Source of the DNA: Ignavibacterium sp.
GTDB lineage: Bacteria > Bacteroidota > Ignavibacteria > Ignavibacteriales > Ignavibacteriaceae
Length of the DNA stretch: 64,000 nt
Assembly: GCA_025056745.1 (NCBI GenBank)
Contig: JANWVQ010000091.1
Coordinates: forward strand, 60,864-124,863
Reading direction: 5' to 3'
Shown one piece after another: positions 1-11,900 of this stretch. Both the position numbers and the translations under genes were made by a program. Each line of letters opens with the position of its first letter. Position 1 is the first letter of the stretch. The notes beneath the pieces are model-generated. The model was not told where the DNA came from. It did no database searches and saw only the letters and a list, made by a program, of their open reading frames with translations.

Positions 1-1
1 C

Positions 2-2707
2 AGAAAATATAAGGATGCAATCGAAAACACTCTTGAAATTGATTCGAAGATAAATTTAGAATTAAATCTCGAAAAACATCATTTCCCGAAATTCACAATT
101 CCCCAAGACTCCAATATAAATGACTTAGATGAATACCTAACAGAGCTTGCACTAAATGGACTTAAAAACAAGTTTAAAGAAATAACACCTGAAATAAAAC
201 AACGATTCGACTATGAACTTGATACAATAAAGAAGATGGGATTTTCAGGTTATTTTCTAATAGTTCAAGATTTTATTAACGCTGCTAAAAAAAGAAATAT
301 TCCTGTTGGTCCTGGTAGAGGTAGTGCTGCTGGAAGCTTGATTGCTTATTGTTTAGGAATTACAAATATCAATCCCATAGAATATAACCTTCTTTTTGAA
401 CGATTCTTAAATCCTTCAAGAAAATCATTACCAGATATTGATGTTGATTTTGCTGATGATAAACGTAATGAAGTTATTGAATATGTGAAAAATAAATATG
501 GCAGTAATTGTGTTAGTCAAATTGTTACATTTAATACTTTGTCATCTAAAGCTGTTATAAGAGATGTTGCAAGAGTATTGAATATTCCTATTCCTGTAGT
601 AAATAAAATCACAAAGTTTATTCCAACAAAGTTTGGTAAAAATTATTCTATCGAGCAATCTCTTGCAGAAGTGCCTGAATTGAAATGGGTTAAAGATTCA
701 AAAGACCCTGAAATAAAAGATTTGATTAAGTATGCTAAAGTTTTAGAAGGAATGGTTAGAAACGTCTCTAAACACGCTGCAGGAATTGTCATCACTCCGG
801 ATGATGTAAGCAATTATATTCCGCTTACAAAAACAGCTTCTCAAGATGAAATAGTTACTCAGTTTAATATGAAAGATCTTGAGAGTGCTGGTTTATTAAA
901 AATCGATTTACTTGCTCTGAGAACGTTGACTATAATTAGAGATACCATTGAAATGGTCAAAAGAAATCACAACATTGAAATTGATATAAATAAAATTCCT
1001 TTCAATGATGAAAAGGCATTCAATATTTTCAGAAAAGGACAAACAACAGGAATATTTCAGTTTGAATCAGCTCCAATGCGTGAATATCTAAAAAGATTAA
1101 AACCTTCATCGATTAGAGATCTTGCTGCGATGAACGCTTTATATAGACCAGGTCCAATGGATTTTATTGATGATTTTATTAAAAGAAAATTCAACGAAGC
1201 ACCTATTGAATATTTACATCCTGTTTTAGAACCAATATTGAAAGAAACTTATGGAATAATAGTCTATCAAGAACAAGTAATTGAAATAGCAAATAAAGTA
1301 GCTGGAATGTCATTAGCAGAAGCTGATAACTTAAGAAGAGCAATGGGTAAAAAAGATTTAATTGCGATGGAAAAGCTGAAATCAAAGTTTATTGAAGGAG
1401 CATTAAAAAATAACATTGACAATCAAATAGCAGAAAAAATTTACGAGAACATTTACAAATTTGCTAACTATGGCTTCAATAAAAGTCACGCAATTGCTTA
1501 TAGTATTGTTGCATATCAAACAGCATACTTGAAAGCTCATTTCACTGCAGAATTCTTAGCCTCAAATCTTAAAAATGAGTATGACGATACTAAAAAAATA
1601 ACAAAGTTTTTAGAAGACTGCCGAAAACTGAAAATAAAAGTTTTACCACCAGATGTAAATAGACCTTCCATTTACTTTGAGGTGATAAATGGTGAAATAA
1701 TCTTTGGCTTAGCAGCAATTAAGAATGTAGGTGTTTCTGCAGTTGAAGCAATAATTAGTGCGAAACAAGGAATAAAACGGGACTTTAAGAGCATCTTTGA
1801 TTTTTGTATAAACGTTGATTTAAGACAAGTAAACAAAAGAGCAATTGAGTCTTTGATTTTAGCAGGTGCTTTCGATTCATTGCACAATAACAGAGCTCAA
1901 CTTTATAAATATTTAGATAAGATTCTTGAATTTGCCCACAAAGTTCAAAACTCAAAAAAATCTCAAACTAATAGCCTCTTTGGTGATTCAGATGAGTTGA
2001 TAATCGAAGAACCAGAACTTCCTGAGGTGGAAAATTGGAGTAAAGATTATCAATTATCTCAAGAAAGAACAGTAGTTGGATTTTATATCTCAGACCATCC
2101 TTTAAGAAGATATGAAAAAGAAAGTGAGACATTTGCAACAATCCGATTAGGCTCATTAGACGATATTGAAAAAGAAGAGCAAAAAACAATTGTAGCTTGT
2201 GGAGTTATAACCTCACTAAAGACAAAAATTGACAAGTCAAATAAAAAGATGGCTTTCTTTAATTTGGATGATCTGACAGGTTCTTCAGAATGCATTGCCT
2301 TTTCAAAAGTATATGAAGAATATGAAAACTATATTCAAGAAGATAAAATCGTAATTGCAATTGGAAATTTTGAAAGCAGCGGAGACTCAATAAAAATTCA
2401 CGTCGAAAAAGTTATTCCTATTGAAAAAGCTAATACAGATTTACTTGAGAGTATTAGAATAAATATAAATAAAACCTCTGTTGATGAACAAAAACTTTTA
2501 AGTTTGCAAAAAGTATTAAACACATCTAATGGTAATGTGCCTGTATTTTTAAATCTCTATGAAGATCAAAATAATGGTAATAAAGGGAAGTTATTCTTTT
2601 TAGAAAAATTTAAAGTGAAAATCAATAAACAATTAATCGATTCAATTGAAGAATTGTTTGGTGAAGATTCATTAGTACTGAAACCCAAACTTCTAAATCT
2701 TGTATAG
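2..2707 (+). CDS. dnaE: DNA polymerase III subunit alpha (5'-truncated by window edge)
   Basis: Frame is open from base 2 (RKYKDAIENTLEIDSK...YELDTIKKMGFSGYFLIVQDFI). DnaE motifs: GPGRGSAAGSLIAYCLGIT, LPDIDVDFADD, YRPGPMDFIDDFI, FNKSHAIAYS. The track ORF at 236 is an internal Met. Confidence 0.97.
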   Translation, partial: RKYKDAIENTLEIDSKINLELNLEKHHFPKFTIPQDSNINDLDEYLTELALNGLKNKFKEITPEIKQRFDYELDTIKKMGFSGYFLIVQDFINAAKKRNIPVGPGRGSAAGSLIAYCLGITNINPIEYNLLFERFLNPSRKSLPDIDVDFADDKRNEVIEYVKNKYGSNCVSQIVTFNTLSSKAVIRDVARVLNIPIPVVNKITKFIPTKFGKNYSIEQSLAEVPELKWVKDSKDPEIKDLIKYAKVLEGMVRNVSKHAAGIVITPDDVSNYIPLTKTASQDEIVTQFNMKDLESAGLLKIDLLALRTLTIIRDTIEMVKRNHNIEIDINKIPFNDEKAFNIFRKGQTTGIFQFESAPMREYLKRLKPSSIRDLAAMNALYRPGPMDFIDDFIKRKFNEAPIEYLHPVLEPILKETYGIIVYQEQVIEIANKVAGMSLAEADNLRRAMGKKDLIAMEKLKSKFIEGALKNNIDNQIAEKIYENIYKFANYGFNKSHAIAYSIVAYQTAYLKAHFTAEFLASNLKNEYDDTKKITKFLEDCRKLKIKVLPPDVNRPSIYFEVINGEIIFGLAAIKNVGVSAVEAIISAKQGIKRDFKSIFDFCINVDLRQVNKRAIESLILAGAFDSLHNNRAQLYKYLDKILEFAHKVQNSKKSQTNSLFGDSDELIIEEPELPEVENWSKDYQLSQERTVVGFYISDHPLRRYEKESETFATIRLGSLDDIEKEEQKTIVACGVITSLKTKIDKSNKKMAFFNLDDLTGSSECIAFSKVYEEYENYIQEDKIVIAIGNFESSGDSIKIHVEKVIPIEKANTDLLESIRININKTSVDEQKLLSLQKVLNTSNGNVPVFLNLYEDQNNGNKGKLFFLEKFKVKINKQLIDSIEELFGEDSLVLKPKLLNLV

Positions 2708-2762
2708 ATTTTTTCAATTTAGTATTATTGCCCCACTTAATACGAAATAGTAGGAATCATAG

Positions 2763-3590
2763 ATGAAAAATTCTGCGAGTGAAAAACAGTGGGCACTTAT
2801 TTTAGGAGCTTCTTCAGGATTTGGTGAAGCAATATCCATTAAGCTTGCTATGGATGGCTATAACATTTTTGGTGTTCATTTGGATAGGCAAGCTACAATG
2901 CATAATGTTGAAAGAATAGTTAATGAAATTAAATCACAAGGAGTTGAAGCTGTTTTTTTTAATGCTAATGCTGCAGATGATGAAAAAAGACAAGAGATAA
3001 TTTCATCAATCAGAAATAAACTCTCAGGTAAGCCAGAAATTAAAGTTATTGTTCATTCCCTTGCATTTGGAACATTAAAGCCTTTTATACCAAAAGAAGG
3101 TCAACAAGCAATAACAAAAGCACAAATCGAAATGACCTGTGATGTTATGGCTCATTCGTTGGTATATTGGACTCAAGATATATACGCTAACGGATTACTT
3201 GCAAGAGAAGCAAGGATTTTTGCTATGACAAGTTCGGGGAGCCACACTGTAATTCCTTTTTATGGTGCAGTATCAGCTGCTAAAGCTGCTCTTGAATCTC
3301 ACGTTCGACAGCTTGCTATGGAACTTGGTCATATGAGAGTTTCGGTTAATGCAATTATGGCTGGAGTTACAGATACACCTGCTCTAAGAAAAATTCCAGG
3401 TAATCAAGATATGATTGAAATTGCAAAAAGAAAAAATCCAATGGGTAAACTTACTGAGCCTGCAGATGTTGCTAAGATTGTTTCCCTTTTATGTAAAGAT
3501 GGAGGCAACTGGATTTCAGGAAGTGTAATCCACGCTGATGGTGGAGAAGATATCGTAAATTACGTTGGCCAAAACAAAAGTTTAATGTAA
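2763..3590 (+). CDS. SDR-family enoyl-ACP reductase-like (FabL/FabI-like)
   Basis: GASSGFGEA cofactor motif; Y-x6-K catalytic spacing (FYGAVSAAKAALE) typical of enoyl-ACP reductases; FabL-like segment TDTPALRKIPGNQDMIEIAKRKNPMGK. Confidence 0.8.
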   Translation: MKNSASEKQWALILGASSGFGEAISIKLAMDGYNIFGVHLDRQATMHNVERIVNEIKSQGVEAVFFNANAADDEKRQEIISSIRNKLSGKPEIKVIVHSLAFGTLKPFIPKEGQQAITKAQIEMTCDVMAHSLVYWTQDIYANGLLAREARIFAMTSSGSHTVIPFYGAVSAAKAALESHVRQLAMELGHMRVSVNAIMAGVTDTPALRKIPGNQDMIEIAKRKNPMGKLTEPADVAKIVSLLCKDGGNWISGSVIHADGGEDIVNYVGQNKSLM

Positions 3591-3612
3591 AATTTCAAAT
3601 GAAAGGATAATT

Positions 3613-3939
3613 ATGAAACCTTACACTTTTACAGATCAAAATTTTGAAGAAGAAGTTATTAAATCAGAATTACCAGTTTTGGTTGATTTCTGGGCTGTCT
3701 GGTGTGGTCCTTGTAAAATGATTGCTCCTATAGTTGAACAATTAGCAGAAGAACTTGCTGGAAAAGTAAAAGTTGGAAAACTTGATGTTGATTCTAATCA
3801 AGAGACATCCATTAAATACGGAATAAGAGGAATACCAACTTTGCTGATTTTCAAAAATGGGCAAGTAGTTGATACAATAGTTGGTGCAGTACCGAAAGCA
3901 ACGATACTAAATAAATTACAATCACATATTTCAAATTAA
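3613..3939 (+). CDS. trxA: thioredoxin
   Basis: 108 aa, VDFWAVWCGPCKMIAPIVEQLA active site, GIRGIPTLLIFKNG. Confidence 0.97.
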   Translation: MKPYTFTDQNFEEEVIKSELPVLVDFWAVWCGPCKMIAPIVEQLAEELAGKVKVGKLDVDSNQETSIKYGIRGIPTLLIFKNGQVVDTIVGAVPKATILNKLQSHISN

Positions 3940-4202
3940 CTTTCGGTTTTTGTTCTTAGATTTATTGAAATTTTTAATTTATTTTATTTTAAGAGTTACT
4001 AAATTAACTTTAAGTTAAAATTAAATTTATTTTCTGATTGTTTTGAAAAATTATTTAATTTCTCAATAAAAATTAAAAAAAATAAAAAAAGTCTTGATTT
4101 GAATTGAATTGATTTTTATTTTAACCATTAAATTGTTTGAAATTAACAATAATTTAACAAGAACTAATTAACAATTATCCAACAATTAAAAAAGGAGTAG
4201 CT

Positions 4203-5993
4203 ATGAAAAAGCTAACACTATTTGTTCTCTCTTTTCTTCTCTCTGTCAGTTTGATAAACGCTCAAGATCAAAGCGTTTTCACAAGAACTGAAAAGGATAT
4301 TTATGTGACTGGTAACGAACCAGCACCAAATACTATCGTTAGCGATCTTAACCTCAATGGTGTCGAAAAAGTTTTCGAGCCATTCGTTGGTGAAACTCTA
4401 ACCTGGACTGTCACACAAATGACGTCTTTAGCTACTGGATACGACTTACAATCAAATGCATCAACGCAACAATTATGGTATCATAAAGCAACTAACAGAT
4501 TGCACGCTGTATTCACAACCTCTCAGCAAGCTTCAAGCTGGACAGATAGAACAGTTACTTATTTAGTTAGCACAAATAACGGTGCAAGCTGGACTAATTT
4601 AGGTAACGTACCACCAGCTCCACCAGCAGGCGCACGTGCTGGTTTCCCAGCTATCGATGGTTTAGCAGATGGTTCTGCTGTTATTTCATCTCACCATAAC
4701 TTAGGTGGTGTTTCAACAAGAACTCAAATCAGCATTGATGCTGGTCCTGGAGCATATTCATTCGTTCACTTTGACGCTCAAAACACTCCAGATGGAACTC
4801 AAGCAATTTGGCCAAGACATAGAGTCACCGCTGGTGATAATATTTCAATTGCATCATCTGTAAGTGGTGGCGGTCCTTGGACAAATTATTTTAATTCAAC
4901 TACTGCTGCATTCGCAGGTTGGCAAAGCTATGTAGGTGGTACTGCTGAAACTTATTCAATTGCAGTTTCCCCTGGTGGTAAAGTTGGTCACTTATATCTT
5001 GGCACTGGTGGTGGAGACTCATCAGGTTATGTTTATTACAGAGAATCTACCAATAATGGCCAAACTTGGGGAACACCACAAGTAGTTTTCAGACCATATT
5101 TGTTACCAAATGATACTACTCACTATGCTCCTATTCGTGGTTTATCTCTTACTTTCTTAGGTGAGCAACCAGCTGCTGTTTTTGAAGCAGTAAGAAGATC
5201 TTTCTCAACAGCTACTTACTTCCCAGGATGGAGAAGCCATATTAGATTCTGGAGACCTGGTGTAAATCAGGGTAACCACTTCATAATTGCTGATAGTAGC
5301 ACTGCAGTTCCTGCACAACCAAACCAAGGTGTTGCTGATGTTATGACTCCAATTTGCCGTCCTGTTATTGCACGTGGTGAATCAGGCAATTATTTGTTCG
5401 TAGCATTCTCTGTCGCTGGCCCTGATACTGGTGCTAATGGTACAAGAATTTATGAAGGATATTTTATGTATTCATCCGATGGTGGAGTAACTTGGTCAAC
5501 ACCAGAAAGATTTACTCCTAGAGGAACTCCAAGATTAGATTTTAGATACATAAGCATTGCGCCAGTTATTCCATTATCAGGAGGTTCATATAGAGTTCAT
5601 TTAGTTGCTCAAGGTGATGTTACTCCTGGTTCACAAGTAAATGGTGCAACACCAGCAGGCGTTTCTGCTCAATTCTTCCACTTTACTACAACTATTGCTG
5701 CTACTGGTGTTGAAGACGAGATAGTTGCTGATAAATTTGAATTATCTCAAAACTATCCAAATCCATTTAACCCAAGCACAACTATAAACTTTTCAATTGC
5801 TGAAAGAAGCAATGTTAGCTTAAAAGTTTATGATATGCTTGGTAAAGAAGTTGCAACTTTAGTTGATGAAGTTAAAGAAGCTGGTCAACATACCGTTAAT
5901 TTCAATGCTTCAAATCTTGCTTCTGGAATTTATGTTTATAAACTTGTTGCTGGTAACTTCACTGCATCCAAGAAAATGGTATTGATGAAGTAA
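4203..5993 (+). CDS. secreted BNR/sialidase-like repeat protein with T9SS type A C-terminal sorting domain
   Basis: Signal peptide MKKLTLFVLSFLLSVSLINAQ; Asp-box-like repeats (STNNGASWT, STNNGQTWG, SSDGGVTWS); C-terminus NYPNPFNPSTTINFSIAERSNVSLKVYDMLGKEVATLVD...KKMVLMK. Confidence 0.85.
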   Translation: MKKLTLFVLSFLLSVSLINAQDQSVFTRTEKDIYVTGNEPAPNTIVSDLNLNGVEKVFEPFVGETLTWTVTQMTSLATGYDLQSNASTQQLWYHKATNRLHAVFTTSQQASSWTDRTVTYLVSTNNGASWTNLGNVPPAPPAGARAGFPAIDGLADGSAVISSHHNLGGVSTRTQISIDAGPGAYSFVHFDAQNTPDGTQAIWPRHRVTAGDNISIASSVSGGGPWTNYFNSTTAAFAGWQSYVGGTAETYSIAVSPGGKVGHLYLGTGGGDSSGYVYYRESTNNGQTWGTPQVVFRPYLLPNDTTHYAPIRGLSLTFLGEQPAAVFEAVRRSFSTATYFPGWRSHIRFWRPGVNQGNHFIIADSSTAVPAQPNQGVADVMTPICRPVIARGESGNYLFVAFSVAGPDTGANGTRIYEGYFMYSSDGGVTWSTPERFTPRGTPRLDFRYISIAPVIPLSGGSYRVHLVAQGDVTPGSQVNGATPAGVSAQFFHFTTTIAATGVEDEIVADKFELSQNYPNPFNPSTTINFSIAERSNVSLKVYDMLGKEVATLVDEVKEAGQHTVNFNASNLASGIYVYKLVAGNFTASKKMVLMK

Positions 5994-6035
5994 TATATCA
6001 AATAATGTATAAAAAGTAAATTATTTCAAATAAAA

Positions 6036-6080
6036 CAAAGCGGATGGGAGGAAAATAAAGCCAACCATTCGCTTTGTATT
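6036..6080 (+). terminator. hairpin between T9SS cargo gene and TonB receptor gene
   Basis: CAAAGCGGATGG ... CCATTCGCTTTG (one G.U) followed by a T-rich stretch. Confidence 0.6.
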
Positions 6081-6125
6081 TAATTCAAATTTTAATCTTT
6101 AATTAAATAATATGGTGGAGTCAAG

Positions 6126-8957
6126 ATGAAACGATTTTTTTACGTTTTAATCGGTTTTCTCCTAATCTCTAACATAGCCTTCCCTCAAACCGGTGTTGGT
6201 AAAATCAGTGGAAAAGTAATTGATGCTGCAACAAAAGAACCATTGGTTGGTGCCAACATTATTGTTGTGAATACAAACTGGGGAGCGGCAACTAATATCG
6301 AAGGTGAATACTTTATCCTCAATATACCACCTGGAACATACGATGTAAGGGCTAGCTACGTTGGTTATGCTTCCAAAACAATACAGAATGTTAGAGTTGT
6401 TGCAGGAGTTACCTACGAACTTAATATTGAACTTTCAACTGATTTTACTTTACCTGAAATTGTAGTTCAGGATAAGAAATTCTTCGAAGAAAAAGCTACA
6501 AATACAAAGAAAGTTATTGACTCTGAAGATATAAGCAGATTACCAGTTAAAGGTGTAGAAAAACTAGCATCTATTCAAGCTGGTGTTGTTATTCAAGAAG
6601 GTGCTGGTGGGGCTGAAGGAAATGCTACTATCAACGTAAGAGGTGGTAGAGGTGGTGAGGTCTTATACATTGTTGATGGCGTCCCTCAAAATGATGTATT
6701 TACAGGTGTAAACTACGGTCAAGTCAGTAATGCAGCAATAGAACAAATTGCATTTGAGATTGGTGGTTATGAAGCAAAATACGGCCAAGCTCAATCAGGA
6801 ATTATAAACGTTACTACAAAATCTGGTAGTGCAACATATTCATTATTTGCAGATGTTTTAACATCATCTTTTACAGATCCTTTTGGATATAATCTCTATA
6901 CAGGAACCATTGGCGGTCCAATAATTCCGGGGTATCCAAATCATACTTTCTTCTTATCTGTTGAAAGAGGTTGGTTCAAAGATGCTGATCCAAAAGCTAT
7001 TAATTTCGAATTTCCATCAATTAATAAAAAGTATGATTTTATTCCTGAGAATGACGCTTCGGTAGATAGAATTACAGCAAGGTTGAACCACAACATCGGT
7101 GATTTCACATTGAGATTTTCTGGAAATTATAATTTCAGGAAATTCAGAGGCGTTACTGTCGAATATATGAAAAACAATGCCGCTCATAACTCAAGAAATA
7201 TTCAACAAAATTTATCAGTAAGCGGAAGATTATCTCATAATTTTAGTTCGAATGCTTTCTGGAATTTGAATGTTGGTTACAGAAGTCTTTTAAGAGAAGG
7301 TGGTGATGGTGTTTGGTTTAGAGATCTCTATGCATACGGAGATAGTTTAATTAATGCTCAAAAGAGAGGATATAGATTCCCGGCCAACGGAGTAAGACCA
7401 ACTAGAGACAGTGTTGGTGTATTTTTTGCTCGTGGTCGTATTCTAAATTCATATACTAAAGCTGAAACTAATACATTTAATGCTGATTTTGACTTTACAA
7501 TGCAGTTAGAAAAGCATTTGGTTGAGTTTGGTGGTGGAATGAATTTTAATGTTTTGAGAAATTATGCTATAGCACCAGTAGCTCTTGCATCTAACTCAAT
7601 TAGAATCTTACCAGAGATTGAAAGATTCAAGAGATTAATGCCAACAGTTTTTGGATATGATATTACTGGTAGAAAGAAAACATCTGCTGATAATGCTGAC
7701 AGAACTGAATTCGCTCCAAAAGAGCCTTTTATTGCTTATGCTTATTTGCAAGATAGATTTGAATTGGAAGATATCGTATTGAATATTGGACTTCGTATGG
7801 ATTATTTTGACACCAAGGCAGATATAATTAAAAATCCTTCTCTACCTTATGCTTATGGTGATCCAAATACATTTGATAAAGAAGACTTTGTAAAAAGTAA
7901 ACCAGAATTAAAAATTTCTCCAAGAATTGGACTTGGTTTCCCTGTAACTGCCACTACAGTATTTCACGCACAATATGGTAAGTTTATTCAACAGCCAAGT
8001 CTTAATCAATTATATTCTTCACCTTTGGACTTTGACGATCTTCTAAACAATCAATCTTTCAGCTGGAATAATGGACACGTAAAAAGCGAAGAAACAACTC
8101 AATACGAAGTTGGTTTTAGACAAATACTTGGAAATGTTGCTGCATTAAATATTACAGCATTTTACAAGAATACAAGAGGATTAATTAATCAACAGTTGGT
8201 ATTCTTTAGAAGATCTCCAGCTGGACAAATTTTAGAATACTATGCTCCTTCAAACACAGACTTTGGTACAATTAAAGGACTTGCATTTTCATTGAATGTT
8301 CAAAGAGTTAGTTATTTTAGTTTAGATTTCGAATATACTTATTCAATTGCTGAAGGAACAGGTTCTTCAACTTCATCGAATTTCATCGCAGCATTTAGAA
8401 ATACTGGTCCTGATAGAATTCCAAAAGTAATTGCTCCATTGGATTTTGATCAGAGACATACTGGAGTTATCAACATTGACTTTTATGTTCCAAAAGGTGA
8501 TTTAGGATTCTTTGAATTATTTAATGCAAATGCTTTGATATCATTTAACTCTGGAAGACCATATACTCCACTTCAAGAGCAAAATCTGTTAGAAGGTTCT
8601 TCTAACTGGGGTGAAACAAAAGGTTATGTTAATTCTGCATACGGACCTGGAAATTTCAGGGTTGATTTAAAACTTGAAAAAGGATTTAGCTTTGGAAACT
8701 TGCTAGTAACACCTTATGTATGGATTGAGAATTTGTTCGATGCAGACAATGCAGTTGAAGTTTATCGTTCAACTGGTTCGCCATACACAACTGGTTGGCT
8801 CAGTACTGAAAGTGGAATGCGATTCGCTGAAGGTAATCCTTATCCGACATTATTCAAGCAGGATTATACTTCATTAGAAAGAAATCCATTTAATTTTGGA
8901 ATTCCAAGAACCATTAAATTAGGTTTGAAAGTTAATTTTTCAAATATTTCCTTTTAA
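6126..8957 (+). CDS. TonB-dependent receptor with N-terminal carboxypeptidase-like regulatory domain
   Basis: Signal peptide; GKISGKVIDAATKEPLVGANIIVVNTNWGAATNIEGEYFILNIPPGTYDVRASYVGY domain; plug-like IRGGRGGEVLYIVDGVPQND; C-terminal beta-barrel. Confidence 0.9.
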   Translation: MKRFFYVLIGFLLISNIAFPQTGVGKISGKVIDAATKEPLVGANIIVVNTNWGAATNIEGEYFILNIPPGTYDVRASYVGYASKTIQNVRVVAGVTYELNIELSTDFTLPEIVVQDKKFFEEKATNTKKVIDSEDISRLPVKGVEKLASIQAGVVIQEGAGGAEGNATINVRGGRGGEVLYIVDGVPQNDVFTGVNYGQVSNAAIEQIAFEIGGYEAKYGQAQSGIINVTTKSGSATYSLFADVLTSSFTDPFGYNLYTGTIGGPIIPGYPNHTFFLSVERGWFKDADPKAINFEFPSINKKYDFIPENDASVDRITARLNHNIGDFTLRFSGNYNFRKFRGVTVEYMKNNAAHNSRNIQQNLSVSGRLSHNFSSNAFWNLNVGYRSLLREGGDGVWFRDLYAYGDSLINAQKRGYRFPANGVRPTRDSVGVFFARGRILNSYTKAETNTFNADFDFTMQLEKHLVEFGGGMNFNVLRNYAIAPVALASNSIRILPEIERFKRLMPTVFGYDITGRKKTSADNADRTEFAPKEPFIAYAYLQDRFELEDIVLNIGLRMDYFDTKADIIKNPSLPYAYGDPNTFDKEDFVKSKPELKISPRIGLGFPVTATTVFHAQYGKFIQQPSLNQLYSSPLDFDDLLNNQSFSWNNGHVKSEETTQYEVGFRQILGNVAALNITAFYKNTRGLINQQLVFFRRSPAGQILEYYAPSNTDFGTIKGLAFSLNVQRVSYFSLDFEYTYSIAEGTGSSTSSNFIAAFRNTGPDRIPKVIAPLDFDQRHTGVINIDFYVPKGDLGFFELFNANALISFNSGRPYTPLQEQNLLEGSSNWGETKGYVNSAYGPGNFRVDLKLEKGFSFGNLLVTPYVWIENLFDADNAVEVYRSTGSPYTTGWLSTESGMRFAEGNPYPTLFKQDYTSLERNPFNFGIPRTIKLGLKVNFSNISF

Positions 8958-8987
8958 GCGATGACAACAAAAAAAGAGGAAGGAAAA

Positions 8988-11900
8988 ATGAATAAAAAAT
9001 ATTCTTTGCCAATAAGGTTTTTCGCCTTAATGCTAATTGTTTTAATCTCTCTTGCGTTTAGAAACGTTGGGGGAGATGGTGGCAAAACAGTTCCTAAAAC
9101 TGTTAGCAAGCAAGGTGATGCCTTTTATATGTTCGTCAATAACATTGCTTTACCAATGAATAAAGAGGGTGTGCTCGCTAATGTTAATATTGGTAACTAT
9201 CCAGCCGGTGGAAGAATGGATGGTAAGGAATTCTTATACTCTGGTGGATTTTTCATAAGTGGAAAAACTAATGGTAGAATGTGGGCTAATGCAGTTGCAT
9301 CCGCATCAAGAGTATTAGATTATGAAGCTGGAACTTACCAATATGGTAAAAGCGATCCAAGAAATCAAATATATGTCGTTGAACAAAAGAGCGGTGATTT
9401 TAGCCAAGATTGGGAAGATTGGAAAGATGCAGTAGCATTGGGTGCTTATTTTTATGATGGTGATGGTGATGGTGTTTATAACCCACGAGATTTAAATGGC
9501 AATGGAAAATGGGATCCTACAGAAGATAGACCAGACTTAATTGGTGACATTACTGCTTGGTGCGTTTTTATGGACTCACGTCCTCCAGCACAAAGAAGAT
9601 GGGTTGAAGTTGAACCACAAGGAATAGAAGTTAGACAATCAGTTTTTGCTTTTGCTTCCAAGGGTGTGACAGGAAATATGGTTTTCGTAAGATATAGTAT
9701 AATGAACACTGGTTTGAAAGCAGATACATTAGATGATGTATATTTTGGTGTTTGGGCTGATCCTGATTTAGGTAATATTCAGGATGCTTATTTAGATGAT
9801 TTAGTAGGTTGTGATACTACATTAAACGCTGGATATGTCTATAATGAAGGTCCAGATAATGAATGGGGAATAAATCCACCTTGTTTCGTAATTGACTTTT
9901 TCCAAGGTCCAATCGCATATATTCCTGGTAAATCATTTGTTGATGCTAATGGAAATGGCGTATACGATGCTGGTGAAGTCGCTTTAGATACTGCATTTAA
10001 TGTTCAAGGAAAAGCAAGAGGAATCGCTAAATTCCCAGGCGCAACAAATCTAGGATTATCATCATTTGTTCACTATATGCAAAGTCACCCAACACAAGGT
10101 GACCCTGCAAACTCAACAGAAGCTAGAAATTATATGCTCGGTTTGAATAGAGTTGGTAACCCAATCGATCCCTGCACTTGGACATTTGGAGCTGTAAGAG
10201 GAAATGTTAGTTGCTCAGCTGTAAATAATAAATTTATGTATTCAGGTGATCCTGTAACTGATCAAGGTTGGATTAATATTTTTGCAACCGACCAAAGACA
10301 AATGTCAAACACTGGTCCATTTAAATTAATTAAGGGTCAACCAGTTGATATAGTTGTAGCTTATGTCGTCGGCCGTGGAACAGATGCTTTGAATAGTATT
10401 ACAGTAGCAAAAGAATATGATAAAGTTGCTCAAAAAGTTTTCGATAGCAATTTCCCATCACCTCCAGCTCCACCTGAAATTAAATACACAGTAAAAAATG
10501 GTCCTGGATTCATTGATATAGATTTTCCAACTGCGGCTCAAATGAATTATGTTGCTATTGACACAGTTTTGGATATCGAAAGAAGAATTCACGGTTATTA
10601 TGTAACAGCATTCAAGAATAGATCAAAGGCTGATTTTATTAATGGTTTAGAAAACTCAAAGAGAATAGCTGAGTATCAAGTAGATAACTTTATAAAAGAA
10701 GTTTATCAGGTAGCAGGTAATGGTGGTCAAAACCACGTAATTAAAGGTGTTGGTAGTGAGTTTAAACTAAATCCAGTTGTATATAAAGATACCACAACAG
10801 GAAGAATTAGAGTTAGGATATTTAGAGATCCGTTCACTGGAGCTCCTCTAATTAAAGGTAAAGAGTATTATTTCTCTGTAACTCATTACTACTTAAATTA
10901 CAGAGTTATCGTACACAGAAATGGAGCACCTTTTGGAACTCCAGGAGAATATCTAGATCCACAAGGTTCTGCTATCGAAGAATTTGATACTCCACTGATT
11001 GTAGTAACTTACGGTGAGGATCAATATAGTCCATCAAGCTACGGAATAGTTCCTGAACAAACTAGTGGTGCCTCTGTTGCTAATATTAAAATAATGCCAG
11101 TTGACTTTAGCAAATTGACTGGTGATGAATACACAATAGAATTTTTTGAAAACAACGCAAGGCCAAAGAATCTTCCATACTTACCGATGTGGCGTTTAAA
11201 GAGAGGTTCAACGGTATTGATTGACTCAAGCACAGTTTATGACAGTGATACTACAAACTTTGCTGGAAGATTGACAGATGGATTTATAGTCAAAATTAAA
11301 TCAATCGAGCCTGTAATTGGAACTCCAACTTACACAGCAAATCAAAGATGGTATCATCCATTTAGTGGACTTGCAAATTCAGTATTAACAAATGGAGTCT
11401 TCTATGTGGGTGGAGATAATCCTCAAAGTAATCCACCAACTGTAGGTCCAAACAATACTGTTGGATCTATTTCAAGAGTAATTGGCTCAGATCGATTAAG
11501 AAGAATTGAACTGAGATTTGGAACACAAGGTAAAGCATATAGATTTATTTCTGGTGTTAAAGGAACAGCACTTACTAGATTTATTAATAATGCCTATGCA
11601 GGTTGGATCACTGCCAGTGATACTGTCGGTAAAGGTGCTGTAGGAAACTGGAATACTTCAACTGACAGAGCAAATGGATTTATTGATGTTCCATTTACTG
11701 CTTGGGTAGTTGATCCTAAATTTAAAGAAGAAAAACAATTAGCAGTTGGTATTCTTGAGTACTCATCTGTTCACGCTAGCTTGAGAGGTAATCCTGATGG
11801 TGTATGGAATCCTGGATTCATTAACCAACCAACTCCACGCGGAAACGAAGCAATATTCATATTTGATACACCTTATGAACCAAATGGAAATAATATAATT

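Noticed and set aside
1203-2295. Minus-strand ORFs of 60-73 aa inside dnaE
   Set aside because: Shadow ORFs antisense to a strongly conserved CDS; no domain, no SD.
3940-4202. 263-bp AT-rich gap considered as ncRNA/CRISPR leader
   Set aside because: Only low-complexity A/T tracts and no repeats or stable stem; most likely promoter/UTR.
8961-8987. Track start of the 1189-aa ORF
   Set aside because: MTTKKEEGK is encoded by the SD region itself; ATG 8988 with GAGGAAGG and a signal-like sequence fits better.
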